Below, piece after piece: positions 43,149 to 53,290 of a stretch of DNA of 64,000 nt (its first letter is position 1; the number at the start of each line of letters is the position of its first letter). The translations under genes and the position numbers were made by a program. Source of the DNA: Furcasterigmium furcatum (taxonomy: Eukaryota; Ascomycota; Sordariomycetes; Glomerellales; Plectosphaerellaceae); the NCBI GenBank assembly GCA_001599815.1, contig BCIA01000001.1:4344934-4408933 (forward strand), given 5' to 3'. The notes under the pieces are model-generated. The model ran no database searches. It worked only from the letters and a program-made list of their open reading frames with translations, and was not told the DNA's origin.

Positions 43149-44362
43149 TTCGCGGGGGCTCACTTCCTGTTTTCGAAGCCTCGTGGTATCCTCTTTGATC
43201 CGTAATCTCAGAGACGTGATGGAGCACTGCTGGAGGTTGGGGGAGTGCATGGTTTTCTGAGAAGTTTAAAGCTGTCTGCATCCGCATTAGCATCTACCAT
43301 GAGCAGGAGAACTGTGTCTGGGCGTGAATACGAGAGCCGGCACTTGCGCTTCCATTGACTGTTGAACTCCACTGATCCACGACGGGCAGCTCACATTGTC
43401 CACCGAATGTCCTTGTCGGACAGTCGTGCCTGGACGTCATTGAACTTAGCATACGCATGAGATTCCATCCATCAATGGCCCACGAAATCCGTGCTAGTCA
43501 TTTCGGCTGGAGACTCCCTGCGATCGTGGTCTCCTCAGCCGAGCATCATAAAGTACCAAGTTAGGGGGCACAGCATCCGATTCCGACCCCCTGCAGAGAA
43601 TCAACACGATTCACGATCAGACCTCCGGCCTAACACAAAAGCATAACGTAGCTCGCTCGACTGCCGAGAGCAGGATGGGAGCCATTTTGGGCGACCCAGG
43701 ATCTGGGATCGCGACTCCGGAACCATGTCTGACATGGAGCTCCTCTTTCGGGGACCAGGCTGTGGGCCTCGACAGTAGGCCGAGCGAGTGAGGTGCAAGT
43801 CTTCTGGAAGCAGTGCGCAGGCTTGTGATTATGCCTGAGCCTGTCGTCGACAACTAGTCCCGCGCAGAACCTCTGAATGATCAGGAGATGTGGAAGACCG
43901 GATCGCGAATGTCGCAAGTATCTACCAGACCCAGTTGTCGCGGTCGGACAGGTAACGCCTCCCGAGGGCCGAGTGGCCAAGGCTTGTAGATTCAGTCGTT
44001 TGGCTCGCTGAACGGCCGAGCTTCCAAGGCCCGCAAGTGTCGCAAGAAAAGAATAGCTTTTTCAGGCCCCTTGCCGACATTGCATACCACGGGTGGGCGA
44101 GCGACGGGTTGATCCATACGAGTCCTGGCACTGTTGGTACTGAAGGGAGAAAGTCGGCAGACCCTAACCCACCGATGGGACTTCGGTCTTAGCGCCCCTC
44201 CACAGCGCCACAGCGGTCACGTGGAGCTGCTCAGCTGGTTGGAAGCCGTCGGAGTAGCTGACTCGAGCAAGGAGCCCACTGTAAATTGAGTGTGGCCAGC
44301 GGAGAAATGGCCCGGGGAAACTTGCCTTGGGTTGCCAGTGCTTTCAGTCTTGTCGTGCGAAG

Positions 44363-44436
44363 CGTGTTGTCAAACCCCGCCCCTTTGGTTCTGTGACTCC
44401 CGTTCATGTAGCCACTGTTCGGACTCTTTCAGCTGG
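44363..44436. repeat. Duplicated segment, copy B
   Basis: The partner of 43071-43148, about 1.3 kb away in direct orientation. It carries T where copy A has C at several positions (for example in the tCCCGt/cTCATGt/c block), as expected if one copy was altered by RIP or simple transition drift. Confidence 0.65.
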
Positions 44437-44751
44437 CTGGTTTGTGGAGGTTTACTCCAACTTTGCGAACCTGGAAGGCCTCGTAATCCGGAACTCTGTT
44501 GTAGTCTTCCTGAATGCTTCGTACATTGGAAGCCGGCCATGGTCTTCGAGCATTAACTAGGTACGTACATAACTGTACATGAATCCACGGCGACCTCGTC
44601 GCATATTACATTGAAAGTAATTATACTGACCCGATTCCTTCATTTGTACTGTTTCGATTCCGATCTGCGCATCAAGTCGCTTCCGTGGTACCCAAAACCA
44701 ACAATACATGGGGCACCCTTCCGTCTCTCGCAGAAGGGTGACAGGGCGCGT

Positions 44752-47412
44752 CTAGGTGGTCCATCGAAAGAGCATCAAGCACACAGCAGTGCTGATGAAA
44801 GGGGTGATTGCCGTCATCCCCAGGGCAATCGGCACCGTTGCCCCTTGCAAGTCGCTCGGATGATGCTCCAGCCACCAGAACACAAACCAGATCGTTGCAC
44901 CAATCACGGCCAGAATCACCAGCAAGATCGGGACGACGATGACGAGGAACGACCAGCGCTGCTCGACGTGCACGCCCCAGGCCGTGATCTGTGACTCGAT
45001 GGCGTCACCCAGTCTCACGGGCAGAGACTCGTTCAAGTCCTTCGACGTGCCGCAGTTATCCGGGTGCTGAAAGTAGAACCACGCGGCCTCGCTAGAACAA
45101 GGGAACTCGTCGCCGTCCTTCCAGGGAGATGGCTTGTAGACGTAGCTCTTGTATTCGGCGTGACTCTCGTCGGGGTAGCGCTCGCGGTCGTTATGGAGGG
45201 AAATACGACGGCGGTTGTGAGACTGCTCGTAGTGGAAGCTCCTGAACTGGATGGTTGTTAGTATCAAGTCAGAAACGGCATCGAGAGGATGGTTCACCCT
45301 GAAGAACTGTAGTCCTGTCGCCCGTTTCCAGCCCCAAGAGCACGCGAGGCTGCGAGACGCGGCGCGGAGGTTCCGCATCGTGGCCTTGTCGTCTTCACCG
45401 AGGCTGACGGCGAGAGCCACCCAATCCTTTCTGCCGATGTCGCCGCTGACGAATAAAATCGGGTTGGCGTTCTGATTCTGTCGCTGGTCTATGTTTGTTG
45501 CCCCCTGCACCTCAGGCGCCTGGTTCTGGTCATATGCGCCCTCCTCAAGCCCATCTGCCGCCTGCCCATCGAGGCTGCTAAAGCGCGACTGCGTCCCGCG
45601 TTGGTCGTCTCGACGGCGCAGATGGTGCACCGGCGTGCTGTCCTTGAGATAGACTGCTTCCTGGCCGAGGGCTGCCAAAAAGGGTTTCGCCGCCGAGACA
45701 CGAGCTTCTGGCAGCTTAGGGAACAGCGAGTCCGCGACTGGCCTTGGGATATCGTGGTAGAACCGTCCATTGGCAAACTCCATAGAGTAAACCCTGGTAT
45801 ATCCCGGCTTCAAGTCTTTCTCCGGCGCTAACAATGGCCACCAAGAAAGCTGAGTGCCCGCTGCGTATTCTAGTTCCCTCTTGAGAGTGTCTTTGATGAC
45901 CGGCCAGAGGGGTCGCGTAAAGGATATGTCGTATTCCGAACCGGATTCCTCGGAATTTGTGTGTCGGTGCTCGGGTTCAGGGGCCGGGCTGATCGGGTCG
46001 GTAGGAAACTCTGGATCTACCGGATCTAGACCCCCGCGCCCCGATGCTCGGGGCTCCATTTCGACAGGCTTTGAGTCTTGGAGCTTTGTATCTTGAGACG
46101 TTGGATCACTGGCCTCTGTTTTTGGGGGATCAGTGTCCTGGGGCTTTGGATCAACCACCTCAAGACCAGTTGCCTCTTGGACCTCTCCTTCAAGCCCTGC
46201 GGTCTGTACCTCTGCATCAATCGGCCCTGGTTCTGGCTGTAAAAAGCGACGGAGGTTTGCTTTGTACAGAATGAAAGCCTGCCCTGCACAAAGAAACTCT
46301 CGCGTCTCCTCAAGCTTCGACAAGAGGTTCTCGGGTTTCTCGTCGACTTCCTCAGGGGCGCCAATGCTGTGCCAGTCATCGTCGTCGCTTTCGATTTCTT
46401 CGCTGTCACGACTTTCAGTCTCCTCTCTGTCTTCGGGATTGGCCTCTTCCCGCCGGCCGCTTTCCTCTGCTGCGCGATTGTTGGATATGTCTCCTTTGTC
46501 GCTGCTTTCAGGCTCTCCTCGGTCATCGCTGACAGCCTCTCGTTTCTTGCCGCTTCCACCTTCGGCTCTGCCGGATTGACCACTCCATGCGTCTTCCAGG
46601 ACTGGCGCATCCTCCGGTGCGTCTTTCGCCTCGAGGAAGCGGTTAATAGAGAACAGGCTGTCCTGCTGTTGGCAGACCAGTTGGTTGACCGTCTCCTGTA
46701 CTGTAAATCCGGTTGGCTGGATAACGCTGAAGATTGCCGCGGAGAGCTGGGTTCTAGTGGTCCACCGTCGGAGAAAGGCTATCGTCTGTTGCTGCGACGG
46801 ACTGACCCCCTCCTGGGCGCAGAGATCTACGGCGAAAGATTGCAGGAGCTTGCGATGGTTTCTTTTAAACCTCTCGAGGTCCATCTTGCGGAAAGCCAGC
46901 TCGTACATGGACGAGAGCTCCTCGTCCTGAGTGAACATCTGCACGAGGTAGTTTACCGCGGCCTGCTGCTGTCTGGCGGTGACTGGCCCTGAGTCCATCG
47001 TGGACGCGGTGTCGCCGTCGAAGGATGCCAGGGACAGAATATCGTCTATAGACAGCTCACCCTCGTCCGCAGCCTCCTCGTGGCTGGTCATTGGGAAGAG
47101 TAGTGACGAGGTCTCGATCTGGCTGTTATCGACCGAGCACCTGCTCGCGACGGAGGACGGCATTGTCGAGGCTTGCTCGCGAGAGAAGACGGACTTGGAG
47201 ATGGCTGACGGGGCGGAGCTACCATCAACAGTCGAGCCGAGTATCGAGACCCCCACGGGTTCCTCTTCTTTGATCTTCTCTGGGTGATCTTTCAACCAAT
47301 CCTCCACAATCTCAACTACCCGATTGTAGTACTTGTGGGCCTCTGAGTTCATGGGGGATGTGTTGCACAGCTCGCGGCAATCTTTGACGACATCCCTCAG
47401 GGCGCACTGCAT
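44752..47412 (-). CDS. Large hypothetical protein with C-terminal membrane helices
   Basis: As a separate gene this starts at 47412 and has one 51 bp intron (45247-45297, GTGAAC...CTAAC...CCAG) that is a multiple of three without a stop. Removing it gives 869 residues. The N-terminal third has a helical region (SSMYELAFRKMDLERFKRN...) followed by a long acidic, Pro/Asp-rich linker. The C-terminal half carries family hallmarks: LSWWPL..GYTRVYSMEFANG, LFVSGDIGRKDWVALAVSL, WGWKRATG, HEDS-type basic/acidic blocks, PSPWKDGDEFPCSSEAAWFY, FQHPDNCGT and AWGVHVEQRWSF. Two membrane helices and a short tail end the protein. The family is widespread in Pezizomycotina with no known function. Only 41 bp separate its start from the stop of the upstream NACHT frame on the same strand, so it may be the 3' part of one fused gene. 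Confidence 0.75.
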   Translation of the reverse strand: MQCALRDVVKDCRELCNTSPMNSEAHKYYNRVVEIVEDWLKDHPEKIKEEEPVGVSILGSTVDGSSAPSAISKSVFSREQASTMPSSVASRCSVDNSQIETSSLLFPMTSHEEAADEGELSIDDILSLASFDGDTASTMDSGPVTARQQQAAVNYLVQMFTQDEELSSMYELAFRKMDLERFKRNHRKLLQSFAVDLCAQEGVSPSQQQTIAFLRRWTTRTQLSAAIFSVIQPTGFTVQETVNQLVCQQQDSLFSINRFLEAKDAPEDAPVLEDAWSGQSGRAEGGSGKKREAVSDDRGEPESSDKGDISNNRAAEESGRREEANPEDREETESRDSEEIESDDDDWHSIGAPEEVDEKPENLLSKLEETREFLCAGQAFILYKANLRRFLQPEPGPIDAEVQTAGLEGEVQEATGLEVVDPKPQDTDPPKTEASDPTSQDTKLQDSKPVEMEPRASGRGGLDPVDPEFPTDPISPAPEPEHRHTNSEESGSEYDISFTRPLWPVIKDTLKRELEYAAGTQLSWWPLLAPEKDLKPGYTRVYSMEFANGRFYHDIPRPVADSLFPKLPEARVSAAKPFLAALGQEAVYLKDSTPVHHLRRRDDQRGTQSRFSSLDGQAADGLEEGAYDQNQAPEVQGATNIDQRQNQNANPILFVSGDIGRKDWVALAVSLGEDDKATMRNLRAASRSLACSWGWKRATGLQFFRVNHPLDAVSDLILTTIQFRSFHYEQSHNRRRISLHNDRERYPDESHAEYKSYVYKPSPWKDGDEFPCSSEAAWFYFQHPDNCGTSKDLNESLPVRLGDAIESQITAWGVHVEQRWSFLVIVVPILLVILAVIGATIWFVFWWLEHHPSDLQGATVPIALGMTAITPFISTAVCLMLFRWTT

Positions 47413-47453
47413 GGTTTTACTGCGGGCACCCTGGTAGTCCAGACGGCACGGAG

Positions 47454-50101
47454 TTACGCCTGTGATACAGGACGATTAGCTTTCAACTGTGAAATGGGGC
47501 TTGAGTACCTGCCGTGCTGCAAACAGAGCCTCAGAAGATCCAAGAGTGGTTCTGATACGAGCTTTTGCGTTTCTTGCGAATATGCCGGTCCATAAGTCAC
47601 TGCATGACCATGGATGCAGAAGAATAACAAAGAATCTGACACAGAACCTTTTTTTCGTTGAATGTGTCGCTTGACGAAGGGATGAAATCCGCAAGTGGCC
47701 ATCACATCCACCCAGTTGAGTACCTCGACAGTAGTGGTCGGCTGGACTGATGACTGATAAGTCCAGTCATCCGCCCAGGTAAGACGCCCTGACGATGCGA
47801 GGTCCTTCTCGAGTCGCTCCAGCCAGGTTACGACGGCATCGACCTCCTGATCCGAAAAGGTGCCAGAGGAAGCGATGTGAGAGATGTGATACATGATGGA
47901 CTTCTGCATGAACTCGCGCCAATAAATCTCGCTCCCAGGGAATAGGCAATCGAAAACCAGATGGTCGGGGAGTATGTGGGCGCCCAAAGCACATAGACCC
48001 TCCAGGAAAACGAGCTCTGGCTTAGCATCCCAGTGTTGCAGGATGCCTCGCTGGGCAAGCCATGCGGGGACCGTGGGGTCAAGAAACCTCACAAAGCCTT
48101 CCGCATCAAGCTCAAGCAGGCCAAAGGACCGGCTGTGCAGTGTCTTTACGACAAGGTTCCAGATCTTCCGGGGTTTCTTCGCAGTCGTCTTGACGAGATC
48201 CATGTTGGCGTACTCGCGCTCCACAACAGCCCAGAGAAGCATAAAATGCAGTCGCTGACCCGGCGCGTTATGCAGGAGGGAGATAATCATGCTAGCCTCC
48301 TTTTGCTGATGAGGAAGTACACGATTCCACATGCCTGTGTAGAAATCCGAAAGCTCATCGGCCATCTGGTTCATGATGTCGACAAAGCCGTCGCCACCAG
48401 TGATCAGTCGTTGCAGAATTAATCTGACAGCCAACTTCACACAGTAGAAGGCCCCGCCAGAGCGCTCCAGAATCGGCTTGAGGGCATACGCAACCCCTGC
48501 ATGCGAATTCTCCCTCGATCTGGACACCTGGAGCGTGTGCGACACATACGTTTCAATGTCATGGGGCGTCAGATGGTGAAGATCGAGACGATGAAATGAC
48601 GAGAAGGCGTCCATAAACGGAGTCCATGGCCGGCTGGAGGCGCATAGCTTGACATTGTCATGTTTGTTTATCGACTCGATGGTCCTGATGAGTTTCCTTG
48701 GTGTTGTTTCAAACTCGTGAAGACCGTCGATCAGAATCAGGAACTTTTTGCGGGACCGGTAGTCTGAAAGGAAGCGCATAAGAGCCTCCTCAATCTCGGA
48801 GACGACCTCGCTATCCCAGTGTGAAGGATATTTGGAACCCCAGAATGGGGTATTGAATGACCATCGTTCGCGCAACACCAGCGAGAGCATTTCCGGGTCG
48901 GTCTCGACAAGTTGCGACATGATGGACCAGAGGAGTCCGCCGATGGTTTTGTCGGCGTCCGGGCCGTGGCTCCAGGCATAAAAGCTGATGACTTGGTGAG
49001 GCAGTTCAGGTTTCCACAGTGAAAGGTGGCCAGGTAGCTTCGGGTGGTCGTGGATGAACTTCATCAGCGTAGACTTGCCAGAACCAGGCTTGCCGTTCAC
49101 CCAGTATGGCTTTGTAGATGGTCCCTCAAGCCAGACCGGAAAACTTGACCACTGCGGTGTCCCGACAGACGCTGACGCTTTCGGCGGCTCAACGTCCCAG
49201 ATCCATTTGAACGTACTCGGACACGCCGGTTCAATGTTTTCGCATCGTCGTCTTCTAGGCTTGGCTTGGGGTAGTTGGACACTGTCGTTCGGAAAGAACA
49301 TGGGCTCTTGCGTCTCATTCTGAGCAGTCTGCATGGGCTCGAGACTCCAGGGTTCATTCGACAGGCCTTTGATGATCTCTGTCCGTATATTCGACAATTC
49401 GGCACCCTCCCAGTCTACTCGTTCGAGCGCTTCGTTGCCACGGGCCAAGGCGGCAATGGTGGGATCTTGGCTGGTGGCAGATTCGGGCAGGATCTTTTTC
49501 GGTCCGGGAAGTGAATCGTGGAGTCTTGCCATCTGGGTCTGCATTATGCCAATGACGAGTTTGTTCTGTCCCGAACGCTTGCTGGAGGGCGAACAAGCAG
49601 CGGAGTCAGCGTGATCCTTCCGTTTCGCGACGCGGGCACTGACCAGAGACATGATACCGTCATGGGGAGGAGGTTTTTCTGGTGACTCGATAGAGCGTTG
49701 ACGAGCGACTCGATTTCTTTCCGCCCGAGCTCTTCTTTCAATGCTTGCCATATGGACTGCACCTGGTGTTCAGGGCGGAGCCGTTGTGCCATTTCGGAGA
49801 TGACATCGTGAAGGTGTTTCGCTTTGCTGAGGCAATCTCGGTACGTCTCCTTGAACGACAGCACTGTCTCGGAAGCTTGAGCCTTTTCGCTGGCGGATTC
49901 TAGTTCCGTGATTGCCTGCGACAGTCCGGACGCCATCTCACCGAAGCGGACAGCGACGGTGGTCAGGTCAGCGGCCCCGACCGTGGTGGTCGATGTCGTC
50001 GTCGTCGAACTCTCGCGCCAGGTGCCCGTCGCGACGGCCGTTGCAAATGACAAGAACTGAATGGCCGCAGCCGCAACGTCGACGACACGGCCCGGGTCCA
50101 T
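47454..50101 (-). CDS. NACHT ATPase protein, possibly fused to the downstream gene
   Basis: Exon 1 is 50101-49644; after a 63 bp intron (GTCAGT...CTGAC...CCAG) exon 2 runs from 49581 to a stop at 47454, giving 861 residues. The N-terminus is a helical region (VVDVAAAAIQFLSFATAV...) like the signalling or adaptor regions at the head of many fungal NACHT proteins. The ATPase has Walker A GKPGSGKS at 316-323 and FYAWSHG, and a Walker B of FLILIDGLHEFE with Asp438. Relatives usually read GLDE, so His441 replaces an Asp. The C-terminal ~450 residues are helical without recognisable WD40 or ankyrin units, resembling the DUF7791-type region. A GTACTC donor (exon end 47509) and a CAG acceptor (exon start 47419) would skip the stop and join the next frame in phase. 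Role inferred: STAND-type immune or incompatibility protein. Confidence 0.8.
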
Positions 50102-51012
50102 TGTGATGATGGTTTGCTCGCATAGGGAGGAGAAAGGTTGCGGAAGTCATCGTGGAAGACGGCCGGTTCAGCGGAGATGTAGAGCCTGATGAGTTGAGGG
50201 GCGCAGCAATCAGCTCCAGCCTGGCTGTGAGGCCTCGGCGGCTATGCATGCTGCAGGCATGGGCGATTGGATCAGATTTTGAACTCACCGAGAGCCTGAT
50301 CTCGCCAAGCCAAGCCCTGTAGATAGGATACTACCATGCGTATATGGGATGCTTGACTTGGCGAGATAGTGGGTCATCGGGACCTTTGTCCTGCGTGACT
50401 GACCCGGACAGGTCTGTCGATCATAGCACTCGACTCGATGAAATGATTCTAAGTGGTGTTTCGGACGGCACCTCCCTCAGCGGCGATAGATCTTCGGCCC
50501 GTGGACCCCGCATCGGATCGGCTCAGTTTCGGCGCGGGGCACCGGCAGCCCCCGGGGACTCGGAGAACTTCCGGCAGAGGATATCCCGTGGAGCTGTGGT
50601 GGTATATAAGTTAAAATCTTGATGAAACTTTTCGCAAGAGAGCCTACGATTGGGGAGGAATGGTTAGACCTGCTTTTTCCCGGCTGTGGGCTGTCGGATC
50701 GGGTCGAGGAGGAATGTGCCTGCGACGACAGTAATGCCTGTACGGTGCGGTCAGCCTGCTGTTGCAAAGTTGAGAACGCTAAGCTGCACATTTATAGCCG
50801 AGAGATACTTCGATAGTACTCAAGGTAGCGATGTCTCATCAAAGAGAGATTTATCCTACTGTCGAAGGCGTTACTACCAAGCTCTTCTAAGACCCAACAC
50901 TTTGCACGTGGATAGCCTCTAGCATGCCTAGGAAGTCGACAAGAATTTGTAATGCTAGTTCCTGACCAATAGACAAGCAACTACGTCCGTACCACTGTAT
51001 TCTCTCGCGGCT
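50102..51012. other. Intergenic, no supported gene
   Basis: About 900 bp between the start of the NACHT gene and the 3' end of the CAX exchanger gene. No gene seen. The right half is AT-richer. Confidence 0.45.
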
Positions 51013-53290
51013 TTAAGGGGAGAAATACGCGGCAAGCCTATGATACTTGGTGTCAGATTCAGAGCCACAAACGAGGGCTGGAAAGTAACAGAGAAACTCA
51101 CCCAATAATCGCGTAGCACGCGCACATCAGGGCTCCCTTTAATCCGCCTGCGCGGAGTAGAGCGCTGCTGTCGCTCAGCATGACCAGATTCACCAAAATG
51201 ACCGTCCCAACCAGTGTCCCAACCTCGAAAGCATTGAAAGTCAGGTCCATCTCGCGAGACATGATCCAGCCGGCGATGATAGTCAAGGGCGTCACGCAGA
51301 GCGCGATCTGCACACCCGATCCGACGGCAACGGCGATGGCGAGATCAAGATTGCCTCGAGCAGCGACGGTGATCACCGTCACGCACTCGGCGACGTTTCC
51401 CATGACTGGGAGGATGATGAGGCCGATGACTGTCTCGGAAAGATGGCCCTTCCTCGTCACTTCTTCGATGGAGCTGACCAGAAACTCAGCGTGGACCGAC
51501 ATAAGAGCTGACGTGATGAAGAGCACGCCGATGTGGAAGAAGACATCGAGCATCTTTTCGTGCCGAGACGGCACCAGTACGGGCTCTCCGGAGTGGAGGC
51601 TGTCCATGGTCATGCGACCTTGTCGAAGACGCTGGCGCCCACGCAAGCCGATGGTCGTCAGAACTCGTCGATCCGAACTCATGACGGACGATGCCATGCT
51701 CCAATCACCACGGCTTGACGCGCGAGAGTGTGGCATCGATCCGCTGCCGGACCTGTTTCGCAGGTTGTATGCACTAGATCGGCTGTTCGATTGTCTCCAG
51801 GATCGCATCTCCCGTCCACGCAGGAATGGATCGTCTTCCGCCGTCTCTGTGAGCGCGCTGCCGTCTGTTCTGTCCCTGTCGCTGCCGGGAGTTGTCCCGA
51901 CGGCAGAACCCCGATGAATGTGTTTCCCGCCCTCTTCGTCCGCAAACCGGATTGTACGGGGGAATGAATGTTGGGGACCCGAAATGGAGTTTGGCTCGGG
52001 TATTGGAGGGTTCATGTTGTCAGCGGAGTGGCGAGGTTCGTAGCTGAGGTCTTCGGACAGGCCAGCATCGTCTGCATGGGTTTCTCCCCTTAATTCGTGA
52101 ATCAGGTAGAAAAGATAGATGAGCAGTATCACTAGGGCCGTCACTCTGCACATTTTCAAGGTCGACTTTTCGGATCCCTTGAGGTGGCCGAAGGCCGTTG
52201 CGAATGCTGTCTTGAAGCCAAGTTAGCTGGAGAAACCAGACCCGGGAAGATGGAAGAACCATGTATGATGGCCCAACTAACCGGCATGAGGAAGACAAAC
52301 ACCGACACAAACAGGAGGCAGCTCAGTAGCTGCGTCTCGACGGTATCGTACATGGGGGTGATATCGGAGAAAGCGTTGACACCTAGTGCAGCGCCCAGGA
52401 TGAGCAGGATATTGACCAGAATGGACCCCAGAATGGAAGATTGAACCACGTGAACTTGATTGTTCATGAGACCGATTCTGTTTCTGGCATCAGGACTGTT
52501 CATTCTTGGGAGTTTATGTTGATCTTGTCCTTGTTCGTAACTCACAGCCTACCCAGAAGTGTCAGCGTCATGTCTCTATTCCCAGATGCCTGTTCTGAGA
52601 ACTCACAGGATGATCAACTCGACAATGTTTCCCAGCGAAATATTCAGGAGCGCCCCAATCGTGTCACCCGCGTGACTAGCTATCCTCTCGGTTGCCTCGG
52701 TGAGGATCGCGGACAGTGGCACGATGGTCAAGCCATTGCAGATAAAGATAAACAGGGAGCTGGCCCCAGAGAGATATGTCCACATTCCAAAGGGGAGAAA
52801 GACGAGAAGTGCATTCAGCCGTGAGCCGAGCACGATCTCCCGCAGACGGTTGGAACACCATGGTATGGGGCCAGGGTCCGATTTCAGGGCGTTCTCGGCA
52901 GTGTTGTAACCCTCTTCGAGGAGCTCGGTCTCGCTATTGGGGTGAGAATATTGTTGGCGACTTCTGATACGACTGCTGAGGGCGTTGTAGATGCGTGATA
53001 GCCGGCCGAAACTGTCTGCATGTTCGATCTCAAGACTCAGCGCCCTCCTAAATAAGAGAGCCAGAAGAAGGGATAAGACAAGATGGATGAAAAGTCTCTA
53101 TCTTACGTGTAGACCAGCTGCCTCTGTCGCCGAGTTCTCCTGGTGCTGTCCCTTCGGATGAGCCAGCATAAAGGTTCGTTCGTCCCGTGAGTGGCTCATC
53201 ACTACCGCTGTATGGATCCTGTTCGTCATCGGCATCGCTGTCGGATGAACCATCAAGCAGCACGCTCGGGGCAACATCAGTCACATCCAT
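51013..53290 (-). CDS. CAX-type Ca2+/H+ exchanger with a 3-nt microexon
   Basis: Exons on the minus strand: 53290-53107, 53015-52607, an apparent 3-nt microexon (GCT, ~52546-52548), 52477-52282, 52210-51102 and 51037-51013; about 641 residues. The N-terminus is acidic, then comes the vacuolar CAX signature: LGSRLNALLVFLPFGMWTYL, TEATERIASHAGDTIGALL, GNIVELII, VVQSSILGSILVNILLILGA. The second half carries GNVAECVTVITVAARGNLDL and GSGVQIALCVTPLTIIAGW, the paired cation-binding repeats with Glu in GN-x-x-E. A Ser/Arg-rich loop of ~200 residues separates the halves. The last exon encodes only LAAYFSP, matching the expected end of the final helix. The protein would load Ca2+ (or Mn2+) into the vacuole against protons. 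Both GTGAGT donors around the microexon are strong. Confidence 0.87.

Larger units (their letters stand above)
42949..44751. other. Intergenic, with a diverged duplicated segment
   Basis: 1.8 kb between the start of the gasdermin-like gene and the stop of the next leftward gene. No protein-coding signal is convincing. It contains two related ~75 bp segments, listed separately. The right part of the gasdermin promoter overlaps the first of these. Confidence 0.5.

Noticed and set aside
43960..44040. Possible tRNA-like segment (GCCGAGTGGCCAAGGC)
   Set aside because: Resembles an A box, but no B box or clover-leaf pairing follows at the right distance.
43270..44350. Search for a second, decayed gasdermin copy beside duplicated segment B
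   Set aside because: No gasdermin-like motif found on either strand in this stretch; only the ~75 bp non-coding segment is shared.
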